A stretch of 10,688 bases of DNA from DATLFA01 sp039934635 (GCA_039934635.1 JBDTLT010000195.1:1-10688); one strand, 5' to 3'. Positions 1 to 6,311 are shown, counted from the first letter of the stretch. Program-made: numbers and translations. Notes: generated from the sequence alone by a model not told the origin.

Positions 1-185
1 TGGCGATGCATCCGTTCTTGGCCAAGGTGTCGTCGCAGGATTTCCTCGACTCGCTCGTCTCGCTCGAAGCGTTCAAGCGCGCCGCCGAGCCATGGGAGAT
101 CGCCAACGTGATGGTGTTCCTCGCGAGCGACTACGCCTCCTACATGACCGGTGAGGTCGTGTCGGTCAGCGCCCAACACCCGTAG
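1..185 (+). CDS. C-terminal end of an SDR dehydrogenase, possibly IpdF-type (partial)
   Basis: The last 60 codons of a gene that enters from the left edge are visible (reading frame from base 3, stop TAG at 183-185). The segment contains AAEPWEIANVMVFLASDYAS followed by YMTGEVVSVS, the usual C-terminal signature of classical short-chain dehydrogenases (P-x-E-I-A, V-x-F-L-A-S, T-G-E/Q). The catalytic Ser-Tyr-Lys and the NAD-binding loop lie outside the window. The ending VSVSAQHP, in place of the usual D-G-G, resembles from memory the IpdF (Rv3559c) group, which oxidises or reduces the C5 oxygen of the CoA-activated indane-dione steroid intermediate. The ipdABC genes 5 kb away make this assignment reasonable. 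It is a family-level inference from a short fragment; any other FabG-like SDR remains possible. It converges with the leftward gene ending at 201. Confidence 0.72.
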   Translation, partial: AMHPFLAKVSSQDFLDSLVSLEAFKRAAEPWEIANVMVFLASDYASYMTGEVVSVSAQHP

Positions 186-200
186 AGCGTCGCCACTCGC

Positions 201-422
201 TCAGTAGATCGCGCCGCGGTGGGGTCGGTCGACGCCGCTTTTCATCGTCGCCTTGGCCCGGCGCATGTCCTTGCGGATGCGGCGCCGTTCTCGTGAACCC
301 TCGGCAGTCCCGAGTTGGGTCTCGAGCAGTGCGAGCTCGTCACGGGCCTTGCGCGCGACCTCGGGATCGGGCTTGAACATCTTCGGATCGACGATGCCGT
401 TGGAGTGCTTGGGCAGGTGCAC
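201..422 (-). CDS. Small basic hypothetical protein, 73 aa
   Basis: The chosen start is GTG at 422-420. A consensus ribosome site, AAGGAGG, lies five bases upstream, overlapping the stop of the preceding SDR gene. The two genes are therefore 10 bases apart and probably co-translated. The product is 73 residues and strongly charged. Residues 19-60 should form one long helix or a helical hairpin rich in Arg, Lys and Glu, including SRERRRIRKDMRRAKATMK. The ends are HSNGIVDPKMF near the start and DRPHRGAIY at the stop. There is no signal peptide, membrane segment or cysteine pair, and I do not recognise the family. A longer reading of this frame runs up to base 746, but that part is antisense within the SDR and has no ribosome site. 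The basic helix could bind nucleic acid or a partner protein, though nothing decides this. The gene is very likely real because of the ribosome site and the spacing. Confidence 0.75.
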   Translation of the reverse strand: MHLPKHSNGIVDPKMFKPDPEVARKARDELALLETQLGTAEGSRERRRIRKDMRRAKATMKSGVDRPHRGAIY

Positions 423-432
423 GGGAACCTCC

Positions 433-1263
433 TTACGGCCAGCCCGGCAGCAGGCTGCGGCGCTTGGTCTCGCGCTGTGCCATGACGATCTGCCCGCGCA
501 GAGAGTCGGCCTCGCGGTCCTCGACGAGCCAGCGGATCGCGGCGCCGATGACTGGCGGTGTTGCCGGCTTGTAGTGCTGCGCAAATTGCCCGCCGCGCCC
601 GAGGGCCTCTGTCTTCTCGGTGACGACGAAGCCGGGATCGACGCTGAAGACACGAATGTCGAAGTCTTCGAGTTCGCGATGCAGCAGCGGGGCGACGCGC
701 GCCAACGCAGCTTTGGACATCGCGTAGCCCATGCCCCAACCACCATTGCCGATACGCGCGGGCGGATCTTGATAGGCGGTAGCCGAGATCATGTTGATGA
801 TGGTGCCCGAGTTGCGCGCTCGCATCTGCGGCAAGACCGCGCGAATCAGCGCGAGCTGCGCGTAGACGTTGCCTTCGAAGATGCGCCGCAGATCGTCTTC
901 GACCAGGTCGTCGAACTCGACCATCGTTCCGAGGCCCTGATAGATCGCGTTGTTGACGAGCACGTCGATGCGGCCGAACCGGTCCATCACGGCCGCGACG
1001 CCGTCGAGCAACGACTGCCGATCGAGCACGTCCATCCGCACTGCGAAACCTTCGGTGCCGGCGGCGTCGATCGCAGTGACCGTCGTGTCGAGACTGCCCG
1101 GCAGGGCGATGCCCTCGGTGTCGGAGCGCCCCTCGCCCTCGTGCACGGTGCGCGCCGAGACGGCGACGTCGTAGCCGGCCGCTGCGAGCATGATCGCGGC
1201 GGATTTGCCGATGCCGCGACTGGCGCCCGTGACGAGCGCGACTTTGCGGGACGTTTCACTCAT
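433..1263 (-). CDS. Short-chain dehydrogenase/reductase (SDR), 276 aa
   Basis: This is a classical SDR oxidoreductase with a Rossmann fold, probably cytoplasmic and NAD(P)-dependent. Visible motifs are TGASRGIG at residues 12-19 (cofactor loop), Asp78 in MDV (adenine pocket), NNA at 104-106, Asn132, Ser160, and Tyr180-x-x-x-Lys184 in YAMSK, then DPG at 209-211. Ser160 and Tyr180 are 20 residues apart rather than about 13. The extra segment (QDPPARIGNGGWGMG) is Gly/Pro-rich and lies next to the active site. There is also a longer loop at 41-60 after the second strand, where cofactor preference is usually set. The substrate is unknown; the steroid neighbourhood suggests a hydroxy- or keto-acyl-CoA or steroid intermediate, by inference only. 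The ATG at 1263-1261 has no Shine-Dalgarno sequence but has TAGGGT six bases upstream, suggesting a leaderless transcript. It is followed, and probably translationally coupled, to the 73-residue gene. Confidence 0.9.
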   Translation of the reverse strand: MSETSRKVALVTGASRGIGKSAAIMLAAAGYDVAVSARTVHEGEGRSDTEGIALPGSLDTTVTAIDAAGTEGFAVRMDVLDRQSLLDGVAAVMDRFGRIDVLVNNAIYQGLGTMVEFDDLVEDDLRRIFEGNVYAQLALIRAVLPQMRARNSGTIINMISATAYQDPPARIGNGGWGMGYAMSKAALARVAPLLHRELEDFDIRVFSVDPGFVVTEKTEALGRGGQFAQHYKPATPPVIGAAIRWLVEDREADSLRGQIVMAQRETKRRSLLPGWP

Positions 1264-1347
1264 GGCCGAACCCTAATCCCGCTCTATCGAGGGCCGCTCG
1301 GGCCCTAATCCCTTCATTCTCACCCGCGGCGCGCCGATGGTGGCCCG
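1264..1347. promoter_or_regulatory. Divergent intergenic region with 10-bp direct repeats and a hairpin
   Basis: This 84-base gap separates the leftward SDR from the rightward esterase. The decamer CCCTAATCCC occurs at 1271-1280 and again at 1303-1312, 32 bases apart, about three helical turns. Between them is an inverted repeat, AGGGCC at 1290-1295 and GGCCCT at 1301-1306, with a five-base loop. Read leftward, the first decamer provides TAGGGT (1275-1270), a TANNNT -10 box exactly six bases from the SDR ATG. No convincing -35 box is visible. I see no clear -10 for the esterase. The repeats could be sites for a regulator, which is an inference. Confidence 0.5.
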
Positions 1348-2286
1348 GTGAAACGGCAGAAGCGGGTGCTGGCAGCGATGATCCTCGCGCTTGCCGGCTG
1401 CGGGAGGGGCGGATCGGGCGCGGCGGCGCCCGCGGGCGTGTCGCCCATCACGGCGCCGACGGCATCGCCGTGCGCCGCGACCCGTTCGGCACCGCCGGGC
1501 CAGACCGCCCATACCGTCGTGGTCGGGTCGGTGACCCGCTCATGGGTCGAGTACGTACCGGAAGGCTACGACGGCGCGACCGCACGGCCGGTCGTCATCA
1601 CGTTGCACGGCCTCGGATCGGACGGCGCGCAACAGCTCGCCGCAACGGGATGGACGACGATTGCCGATCGCGACAACGTCGTCGTGCTGTCGCCCGATGC
1701 GCTCGGCAAACCATCGCAGTGGGATCTGCTAGCGGCGCGGCGCAGCAACGCCGACGTCGACTTCGTCGAGGCGATGCTCGGCTCGGTGGGCGAACGGCTC
1801 TGTGTCGCGCCCCGCGTCTCGCTCAATGGCATCTCCAACGGCTCGGCGTTCGCGGGGACGCTCACGTGCGCGCTCGGCGATCGAGTGCGCGCGGTCGCGT
1901 TCGTGGCGACCACCTACCAGCCTCGCGACTGCGGGCGAACGTCGCCGGTCACGGTCGTGGCGTTCCACGGGACCGAGGACAAAGTCGTCCCCTACAGCGG
2001 CGGCCGTTCGTCAGTGTTACCCATTGTCGTGCCGGCGGTCGAGAGCGCGATCGTGGACTGGGCCTACGGCGACGGCTGCGCCACCAAGTCGGCCGACCAA
2101 CAGGTCAGTTCGGAAGTGACCAAGCGAACGTTCTCGGGATGTCGCGGTGGAACGACCGTAGAGCTCTACATCATCGCCGGGGGCGGACACACATGGCCGG
2201 GCGGACCGGCAGCCGAGAAGTACGGCCGCACGACCACGGAAATCAACGCAACCGAGGTGATGTGGAAAGCCTTCTCGCGAACCTGA
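1348..2286 (+). CDS. Secreted lipoprotein esterase, PHB depolymerase / LpqC type
   Basis: This is an alpha/beta-hydrolase of the poly(3-hydroxybutyrate) depolymerase/feruloyl esterase-like family (COG3509 type, mycobacterial LpqC being a relative), 312 residues. The start is GTG at 1348, because it gives a short signal peptide (MKRQKRVLAAMILALAGC) whose lipobox LAGC puts the lipid-bearing Cys at 18. The protein should be exported and anchored on the outer face of the membrane. After a Pro/Ala/Thr-rich linker (about 20-52) come the oxyanion motif HGLG at 87-90, nucleophile Ser163 in GISNG, Asp211 in HGTEDKVVPY, and His281 in GGGHTWPGG, a complete catalytic triad. Several cysteines (42, 152, 174, 195, 244, 265) could form disulfides. 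It probably hydrolyses an ester, polyester or phenolic ester, but the substrate cannot be read from the sequence. It stands alone between a divergent promoter and a convergent gene four bases beyond its stop, and has only a weak ribosome site. Confidence 0.88.
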   Translation: MKRQKRVLAAMILALAGCGRGGSGAAAPAGVSPITAPTASPCAATRSAPPGQTAHTVVVGSVTRSWVEYVPEGYDGATARPVVITLHGLGSDGAQQLAATGWTTIADRDNVVVLSPDALGKPSQWDLLAARRSNADVDFVEAMLGSVGERLCVAPRVSLNGISNGSAFAGTLTCALGDRVRAVAFVATTYQPRDCGRTSPVTVVAFHGTEDKVVPYSGGRSSVLPIVVPAVESAIVDWAYGDGCATKSADQQVSSEVTKRTFSGCRGGTTVELYIIAGGGHTWPGGPAAEKYGRTTTEINATEVMWKAFSRT

Positions 2287-2290
2287 GCGC

Positions 2291-3472
2291 TTACGGCCGC
2301 ACGTAGGCGATCTCGACGCGACGCGCCCTGTCGGGCGTGACGGTGGCGTCGGTGCCGGCGGCAGTGATTTCGTACCTCGCGTCGGTGGCGCCCTTGGCCT
2401 TGAGTGAATCTTGCACGGTCTGCGCTCGCTTTTGTGAAACCTGAGTGTTGGCGGCGGCGCTGCCGCTGCTGTCGGCGACGCCCGTCAGTTTCACCGTCAC
2501 CCCGGGATTTGCTTTGATCTTCGCCACGGCAGCGTCGATCACCGCGGCGCCCTCGGTCGAGATGCTCGTCGATCCGGCGGCGAAGTAGACGATGTCGGTT
2601 GCGAGCGGGGCCAATGTCACCGGCGGCGTGGTCGCGGTCGCGGCGGGGGCTTTGGTGGTCGCTACCGCTGTCGTCGGCACCGTGACAGGACTTGCCGCCG
2701 TAGTGGCCACCGACGTTGGCGTGGTCGTCTTCGTCGTGGAGCGCCCATTGGAATCGCGCAGTGACATGTAGGACAGCGCGCCGGCGGCGAGCAACATCAA
2801 CAGAGCGATGATCCATGCGGGGGAGATGCGCCGACGCTGTTGATAGCGGGTGGGCGGGGGCATGTCGGACACGATCGCGGCGGGCGGTGTGCGGGGCGTG
2901 TCCTCGAGGCTGAAGACGTCGTCGTAGAAGTCCGATGGGTGCACCGTCGAACTCTCGATGCGTCCCGGGGGCGCGAGCGGCGTGAGGATGAGCTCGGACG
3001 GTGTGCGGCGACCCGCGGACTCGGCGGCGGAGCCGTCGGTCGCGGCGGCGGGGTCGACATCGACCAACGTCTCGAGCGACCAGCTGTCGAGTCGTTGCTG
3101 CATCCACTCCATGTCGCCGGCGTCGATGCGCTGACGGAGTTGGCGGTAGTCGTCCGCGGGAATGATCGGCTCGAGCCAACCGAGTTGGCCGAGGCCGTGG
3201 GCGATACGCAATGCCTCGCCGTCATTGCGCTGCACCGCATGTTTGATCCACGTGATGTCGGACGAAAGAAAGCGGCTACGCAACCACTGCATGTCGCCGG
3301 CGTTGACGCGGTCACGCAGCGCGAAGTACTCACGCGGCTCGAGTCGCTCGCGCAACCAGTCGAGCTGTCCGAAGTACACGAGCTTGCGCACACCGCTCAG
3401 ATCATTGGCCGCCAGCATGCGGCGCAACTCATTGAGCGAACGGGTGACGTCATCGACGGAATCGAGCGGCAT
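2291..3472 (-). CDS. Membrane protein with N-terminal helical repeats and C-terminal OmpA-like domain
   Basis: This 393-residue protein has four parts. Residues 20-138 carry two copies of a 60-residue helical repeat: GQLDWL at 35-40 matches GQLGWL at 95-100, and NAGDMQW at 57-63 matches DAGDMEW at 117-123. Further Trp-centred units are at 39, 63, 75, 99 and 123. Residues 139-217 are a Pro/Ser-rich linker ending in RYQQRRR. Residues 218-236 are a single membrane helix, with the positive residues before it predicting the N-terminus inside. After a Thr/Ala/Pro-rich stretch (240-290) comes an OmpA-like domain (292-393), with Asp334 and Arg349 in the positions that hold diaminopimelate in peptidoglycan-binding OmpA domains. 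It may anchor an inner complex to the cell wall, by inference. It is the third gene of the leftward operon, 19 bases after the hydrolase gene, with only a weak GAGG ribosome site. I do not recognise the repeat family. Confidence 0.85.
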   Translation of the reverse strand: MPLDSVDDVTRSLNELRRMLAANDLSGVRKLVYFGQLDWLRERLEPREYFALRDRVNAGDMQWLRSRFLSSDITWIKHAVQRNDGEALRIAHGLGQLGWLEPIIPADDYRQLRQRIDAGDMEWMQQRLDSWSLETLVDVDPAAATDGSAAESAGRRTPSELILTPLAPPGRIESSTVHPSDFYDDVFSLEDTPRTPPAAIVSDMPPPTRYQQRRRISPAWIIALLMLLAAGALSYMSLRDSNGRSTTKTTTPTSVATTAASPVTVPTTAVATTKAPAATATTPPVTLAPLATDIVYFAAGSTSISTEGAAVIDAAVAKIKANPGVTVKLTGVADSSGSAAANTQVSQKRAQTVQDSLKAKGATDARYEITAAGTDATVTPDRARRVEIAYVRP

Positions 3473-3491
3473 AGGGGGTGGACCTCGAGCC

Positions 3492-4529
3492 TCAGCCGCC
3501 CGCGAGCGGGGCGTTGGGGGCGAGCGAGTACGTGGACCGTAGCGTGGGAACCGCGGTGTCGCAGAGCACCCTGCCCTCGTCGACGAGCTTGACGAGGTGC
3601 GAAAGCACGGAACGTGTCGCCGGCCGGTGCAGGGCCACGCCCACGTCGGTGTACATCACCTTGACCATCGTAAGGATCGTTCGCCGGCCCGCGGCCAATT
3701 GCTCGAGCACCTGCGCTTCTCGTTCCCGGCGGTGCGCCAGCAAGGCCGTCACGTACTCGTGGCCTTGCGGGATCGGCGGGCCATGCGTCGGGTAGTACGT
3801 GGCGTCGCGGTAGTCGAGCAAGCGCTGCAAGCTGGCGAAGTACGCGACCATGTCACCGTCGGGCGGCGGCACGATCGTCGTCGACCAACCCATCACATGA
3901 TCGCCGGTGAAGATGGTTGGTGCATCGGATTGCGTGCGGGGCTCGAGCGCGAAGCACAAGTGATTGGAGATGTGACCCGGCGTGTGCAGCGCGGTGAAGC
4001 GGAAGCCGTCACCGTCGATGTGCTCGCCGTCGCCGACGACGACATCGGGTGAGTATTCGTAGTCGGGATGTTCTTCGAGCTTTGGCGCTTCGCTGAGTGA
4101 CGCAGCCGCATCCGCGTCGGCGGCCGCGATTGCGGCGTCGAGCTCGGGATCGGGTTCGTCCGGATTGGACTCGGCCCATGCCCGTTCGTCGTCAGGTCGC
4201 AGCGGATGCGGACCGAATCCGTACGTCGGAATGTCACCAAGGCGCTGTTTGAGCAGCGCGGCCGCCGGTGAATGGTCGCCGTGGGTGTGGGTGACGAGGA
4301 GGTGCGTGACCCGCTCTCCCTCTACGGCGCGTACGAGCGCGTCGACGTGCGCGGGGTCACGGGGGCCGGCGTCGATGATCGCGACATCGCCTTCGCCGAT
4401 GATGTACGTGCCGGTTCCCTTGAAGGTGAACTTGCTCGGATTGTTGGCGACGACGCGTCGGATGCGCGGCGCGACGCGATCACAGCGACCGTATTCGACG
4501 TCGATGTCGTAGACGTACGGGATCGCCAT
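3492..4529 (-). CDS. Metallo-beta-lactamase-fold hydrolase, LACTB2-like, 345 aa
   Basis: The binuclear-metal site is complete: HTHGDH at residues 81-86 (ligands His81, His83, Asp85, His86), His185 in HTPGHISNH, Asp210 in FTGDH, and His249 in PTHGPPI. IIDAG at 51-55 is the usual strand before the metal loop. The C-terminal part (about 255-345) has a helical region with HRREREAQVLEQL and LSHLVKLVDEG, resembling the winged-helix-like tail of LACTB2-type proteins. An acidic insertion (about 112-170) separates the first metal motif from the second. LACTB2-like enzymes include RNases and thioester or ester hydrolases, and the fold alone does not settle the substrate. Its place six bases after an SDR gene, opposite the steroid operon, favours a small-molecule or thioester substrate, by inference. 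No signal peptide is visible, so it should be cytoplasmic. There is no clear ribosome site, so translation is probably coupled to the upstream gene. Confidence 0.88.
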   Translation of the reverse strand: MAIPYVYDIDVEYGRCDRVAPRIRRVVANNPSKFTFKGTGTYIIGEGDVAIIDAGPRDPAHVDALVRAVEGERVTHLLVTHTHGDHSPAAALLKQRLGDIPTYGFGPHPLRPDDERAWAESNPDEPDPELDAAIAAADADAAASLSEAPKLEEHPDYEYSPDVVVGDGEHIDGDGFRFTALHTPGHISNHLCFALEPRTQSDAPTIFTGDHVMGWSTTIVPPPDGDMVAYFASLQRLLDYRDATYYPTHGPPIPQGHEYVTALLAHRREREAQVLEQLAAGRRTILTMVKVMYTDVGVALHRPATRSVLSHLVKLVDEGRVLCDTAVPTLRSTYSLAPNAPLAGG

Positions 4530-4535
4530 TCGACG

Positions 4536-5327
4536 TCAGTGGCCGACTCGGGTGACGTCGCCCGTCGACGCGCTCAGATACGACGGGATCTCACCACCGC
4601 CGTCGACGTGCACGTTGGTGGCGGTCATCCATCGAGCGAGTGGCGAGCACAACATGAGCACTGCGTCGGCGATGTCTTCGGGCGTGCCCATGCGCCGCAG
4701 CGGGATCGTGTTGGCCACTGCTTGCATACCGGCTTCGTCGCCGTAGAAGAGGTGCGCTTCTTCCGTGACGATGAGCCCCACGGTGACGGTGAGTACCCGG
4801 ATCTTTGGACCCCACTCGACCGCGAGTGTGCGGGCCAGGTTTACGAGCCCGGCCTTGGCGGCCCCGTAGGCGATGCCCATCGGGTTGGCCCGCTCGCCGC
4901 TGATGCTCGAGATATTGATGATGAGGCCGCCCTCGCCCTCCATCATCGCGGGGTAGACGGCCTGGGAGAACGACATCGCGGCGAGAAGGTTGAGTTGCAC
5001 GACGCGCTCGTTGAAGCGAGGCGACACGGTGGCCGAATCGGCCGGCGGCGCGCCCCCCGCGTTGTTGATGAGGACGTCGATGTGGCCGAACTGGTCGACG
5101 GCGGCTTGCGCCACGGCCTTGCACTGGTCGGCATCGCGCACGTCGCAGGCCACGAACGTCGCCGTCTTGCCGGCAGCGGTGACGGGTTCGGCCGGTGGGT
5201 TGCGGGCACAGACAACGACGTCGGCGCCGTACTCCATGAACGTCGTCGCCATGACCCGGCCGATGCCCTTGGTGCCTCCGGTCACGATGACGCACTTACC
5301 GCTGAAGTCGAGAGGGTTGGGAGCCAT
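4536..5327 (-). CDS. Short-chain dehydrogenase/reductase (SDR), 263 aa, divergent from ipdA
   Basis: This is a classical NAD(P)-dependent SDR. From the chosen ATG the motifs are TGGTKGIG at 16-23, Asp62 in CDVRD, NNAG at 88-91, Asn113, Ser141, and Tyr154-x-x-x-Lys158 in YGAAK, with the normal 13-residue Ser-Tyr spacing. The C-terminal NVHVDGG at 238-244 is typical. The open frame extends 31 codons further upstream to 5420, but that part is low-complexity and crosses the promoter region. MAPNPLDFSGK at 5327 is where SDRs normally begin. In M. tuberculosis two SDR genes (Rv3548c, Rv3549c) lie leftward beside the rightward echA20-ipdABC genes, so a steroid-derived CoA thioester or steroid alcohol is a reasonable substrate. 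Exact orthology cannot be settled here. It heads the leftward operon with the hydrolase and the OmpA-like gene. The start lacks a ribosome site but has TATCGT ten bases upstream. Confidence 0.88.
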   Translation of the reverse strand: MAPNPLDFSGKCVIVTGGTKGIGRVMATTFMEYGADVVVCARNPPAEPVTAAGKTATFVACDVRDADQCKAVAQAAVDQFGHIDVLINNAGGAPPADSATVSPRFNERVVQLNLLAAMSFSQAVYPAMMEGEGGLIINISSISGERANPMGIAYGAAKAGLVNLARTLAVEWGPKIRVLTVTVGLIVTEEAHLFYGDEAGMQAVANTIPLRRMGTPEDIADAVLMLCSPLARWMTATNVHVDGGGEIPSYLSASTGDVTRVGH

Positions 5328-5450
5328 GATCGCGTCGACGATAGTCCGTGCTGGCCGGACAGGTCGCGCTCCCCGGGCCTGGCCCGAGCGGCCGCGCTGA
5401 GCGGGGAGGCATGGGCTCATCGTGGTCCGGGCCAGTATGGTTCGCTGCCT
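5328..5450. promoter_or_regulatory. Divergent promoter region between the SDR operon and ipdABC, with palindromes
   Basis: This 123-base gap must serve both operons. Candidate -10 boxes are TATCGT on the minus strand (5343-5338), ten bases from the SDR ATG, and TATGGT on the plus strand (5436-5441), nine bases from the ipdA ATG. Neither start has a Shine-Dalgarno sequence, so leaders would be absent or only a few bases long. Dyads seen are GTCCG-N7-CGGAC (5344-5360), CGGGCC-T-GGCCCG (5374-5386), GCGGCCGC (5388-5395) and CTCCCC/GGGGAG (5369-5374 with 5403-5408). I find no match to the mycobacterial KstR2 operator core (CAAG-NN-CTTG). One of the dyads may bind a local regulator, by inference. 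Confidence 0.5.
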
Positions 5451-6311
5451 ATGGCCGACAAGCGAATGACCGAGGACGAGGTCGTCGCCGAGCTACGTGA
5501 TGGGATGACCATCGGCATCGGAGGTTGGGGCTCGCGCCGCAAACCGATGTCGCTCGTGCGTGCGATTCTGCGTTCCGACCTGAAAGATCTGTCCATCGTC
5601 GCGTACGGCGGTCCCGAGGTCGGGCTGTTGTGCGCCGCGGGCAAAGTGCGCAAGGTGTCGTATGGGTTCGTGTCGCTCGACTCGATCCCGCTCGAGCCAC
5701 ACTTCCGCAAGGCCAAGCAGGCCGGCGCCATCGAGTTCATGGAACTCGACGAAGGTGCGTTCCTTCTGGGGCTCATGGCCGCGGCGCACCGCATGCCGTT
5801 CTATCCGACCCGGGCCGGCCTGGGGAGCGACATGATGACGATGAACCCGTCGCTCAAGACGGTGAACTCGCCGTACGACGACGGCGAAGAGTTCGTGGCG
5901 GTGCCCGCGTTCGATCTCGACGTGGCGTTGATCCACATGAACCGCGCCGACATCCGCGGCAACGGGCAGTTCCTCGGGCCCGACCTGTTCTTCGACGACA
6001 TCTTCGCCATGGGCGCCAAGAAGACGTTCATGTCGACCGAGCAGATCGTCGACACGACCGACTTCCCCAAGTACGGCTCGGTGCACACGCAGAAGATTGC
6101 ACGCATGTATGTCACCGGTGTCGTCGAAGCGGCGATGGGCGCGCACTTCACCGAGTGCCCGCCCGACTACGAGCGCGATGAGGCGTTCCAACGCGAATAC
6201 GCCGCAACGGCGCGCGACGAAGAGGCGTGGAAGACATTCAAGGCGTCGTATCTCGATCTCGACAGCCATGGCGAATATGTGAAGGCCATCAACGCTCGGG
6301 GGCAACGATGA
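5451..6311 (+). CDS. ipdA: IpdA, alpha subunit of the steroid ring C-opening CoA hydrolase
   Basis: IpdA pairs with IpdB to form a class I CoA-transferase-like enzyme. In Mycobacterium and Rhodococcus it works as a hydrolase, cutting ring C of the cyclohexenone-CoA intermediate (COCHEA-CoA) late in cholesterol breakdown. The protein is 286 residues, close to the mycobacterial length. Recognisable blocks are TIGIGGWGSRRKPM at 20-33, VAYGGPEVGLLCAAGKVRKV at 50-69, YGFVSLDS at 71-78, MELDEG at 97-102, RAGLGS, and GAHFTECPPDYERDE near the C-terminus. Glu101 in LDEG is the likely counterpart of the Glu shown to matter in the mycobacterial enzyme; I align this from memory. The start is ATG 5451, because nothing upstream in frame is conserved. 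There is no ribosome site. It is the first gene of the five-gene operon and its stop overlaps the ipdB start. No echA20-type gene lies immediately upstream, unlike M. tuberculosis. Confidence 0.93.
   Translation: MADKRMTEDEVVAELRDGMTIGIGGWGSRRKPMSLVRAILRSDLKDLSIVAYGGPEVGLLCAAGKVRKVSYGFVSLDSIPLEPHFRKAKQAGAIEFMELDEGAFLLGLMAAAHRMPFYPTRAGLGSDMMTMNPSLKTVNSPYDDGEEFVAVPAFDLDVALIHMNRADIRGNGQFLGPDLFFDDIFAMGAKKTFMSTEQIVDTTDFPKYGSVHTQKIARMYVTGVVEAAMGAHFTECPPDYERDEAFQREYAATARDEEAWKTFKASYLDLDSHGEYVKAINARGQR

Noticed and set aside
253..1308. Plus-strand open frame (351 codons) opposite the left SDR
   Set aside because: The composition is that of an antisense shadow. The opposite strand has complete SDR motifs and a good start.
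2284..2293. Terminator between the convergent esterase and OmpA-like genes
   Set aside because: The gap is only four bases, and no stable stem with a T-run was found around either stop codon.
5328..5420. 31-codon N-terminal extension of the SDR at 4536-5327
   Set aside because: The extension is Arg/Pro/Gly-rich, overlaps the divergent control region, and SDRs normally start 10-15 residues before the TGxxxGIG loop, which fits the ATG at 5327.
4272..5450. Plus-strand open frame continuous with ipdA, adding 393 codons upstream
   Set aside because: This part runs antisense through the MBL and SDR genes and through the promoter gap. IpdA similarity begins only at the ATG at 5451 and the family length agrees with that start.
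5328..5450. KstR2-type operator upstream of ipdA
   Set aside because: No CAAG-NN-CTTG core is present; the dyads here have different sequences.
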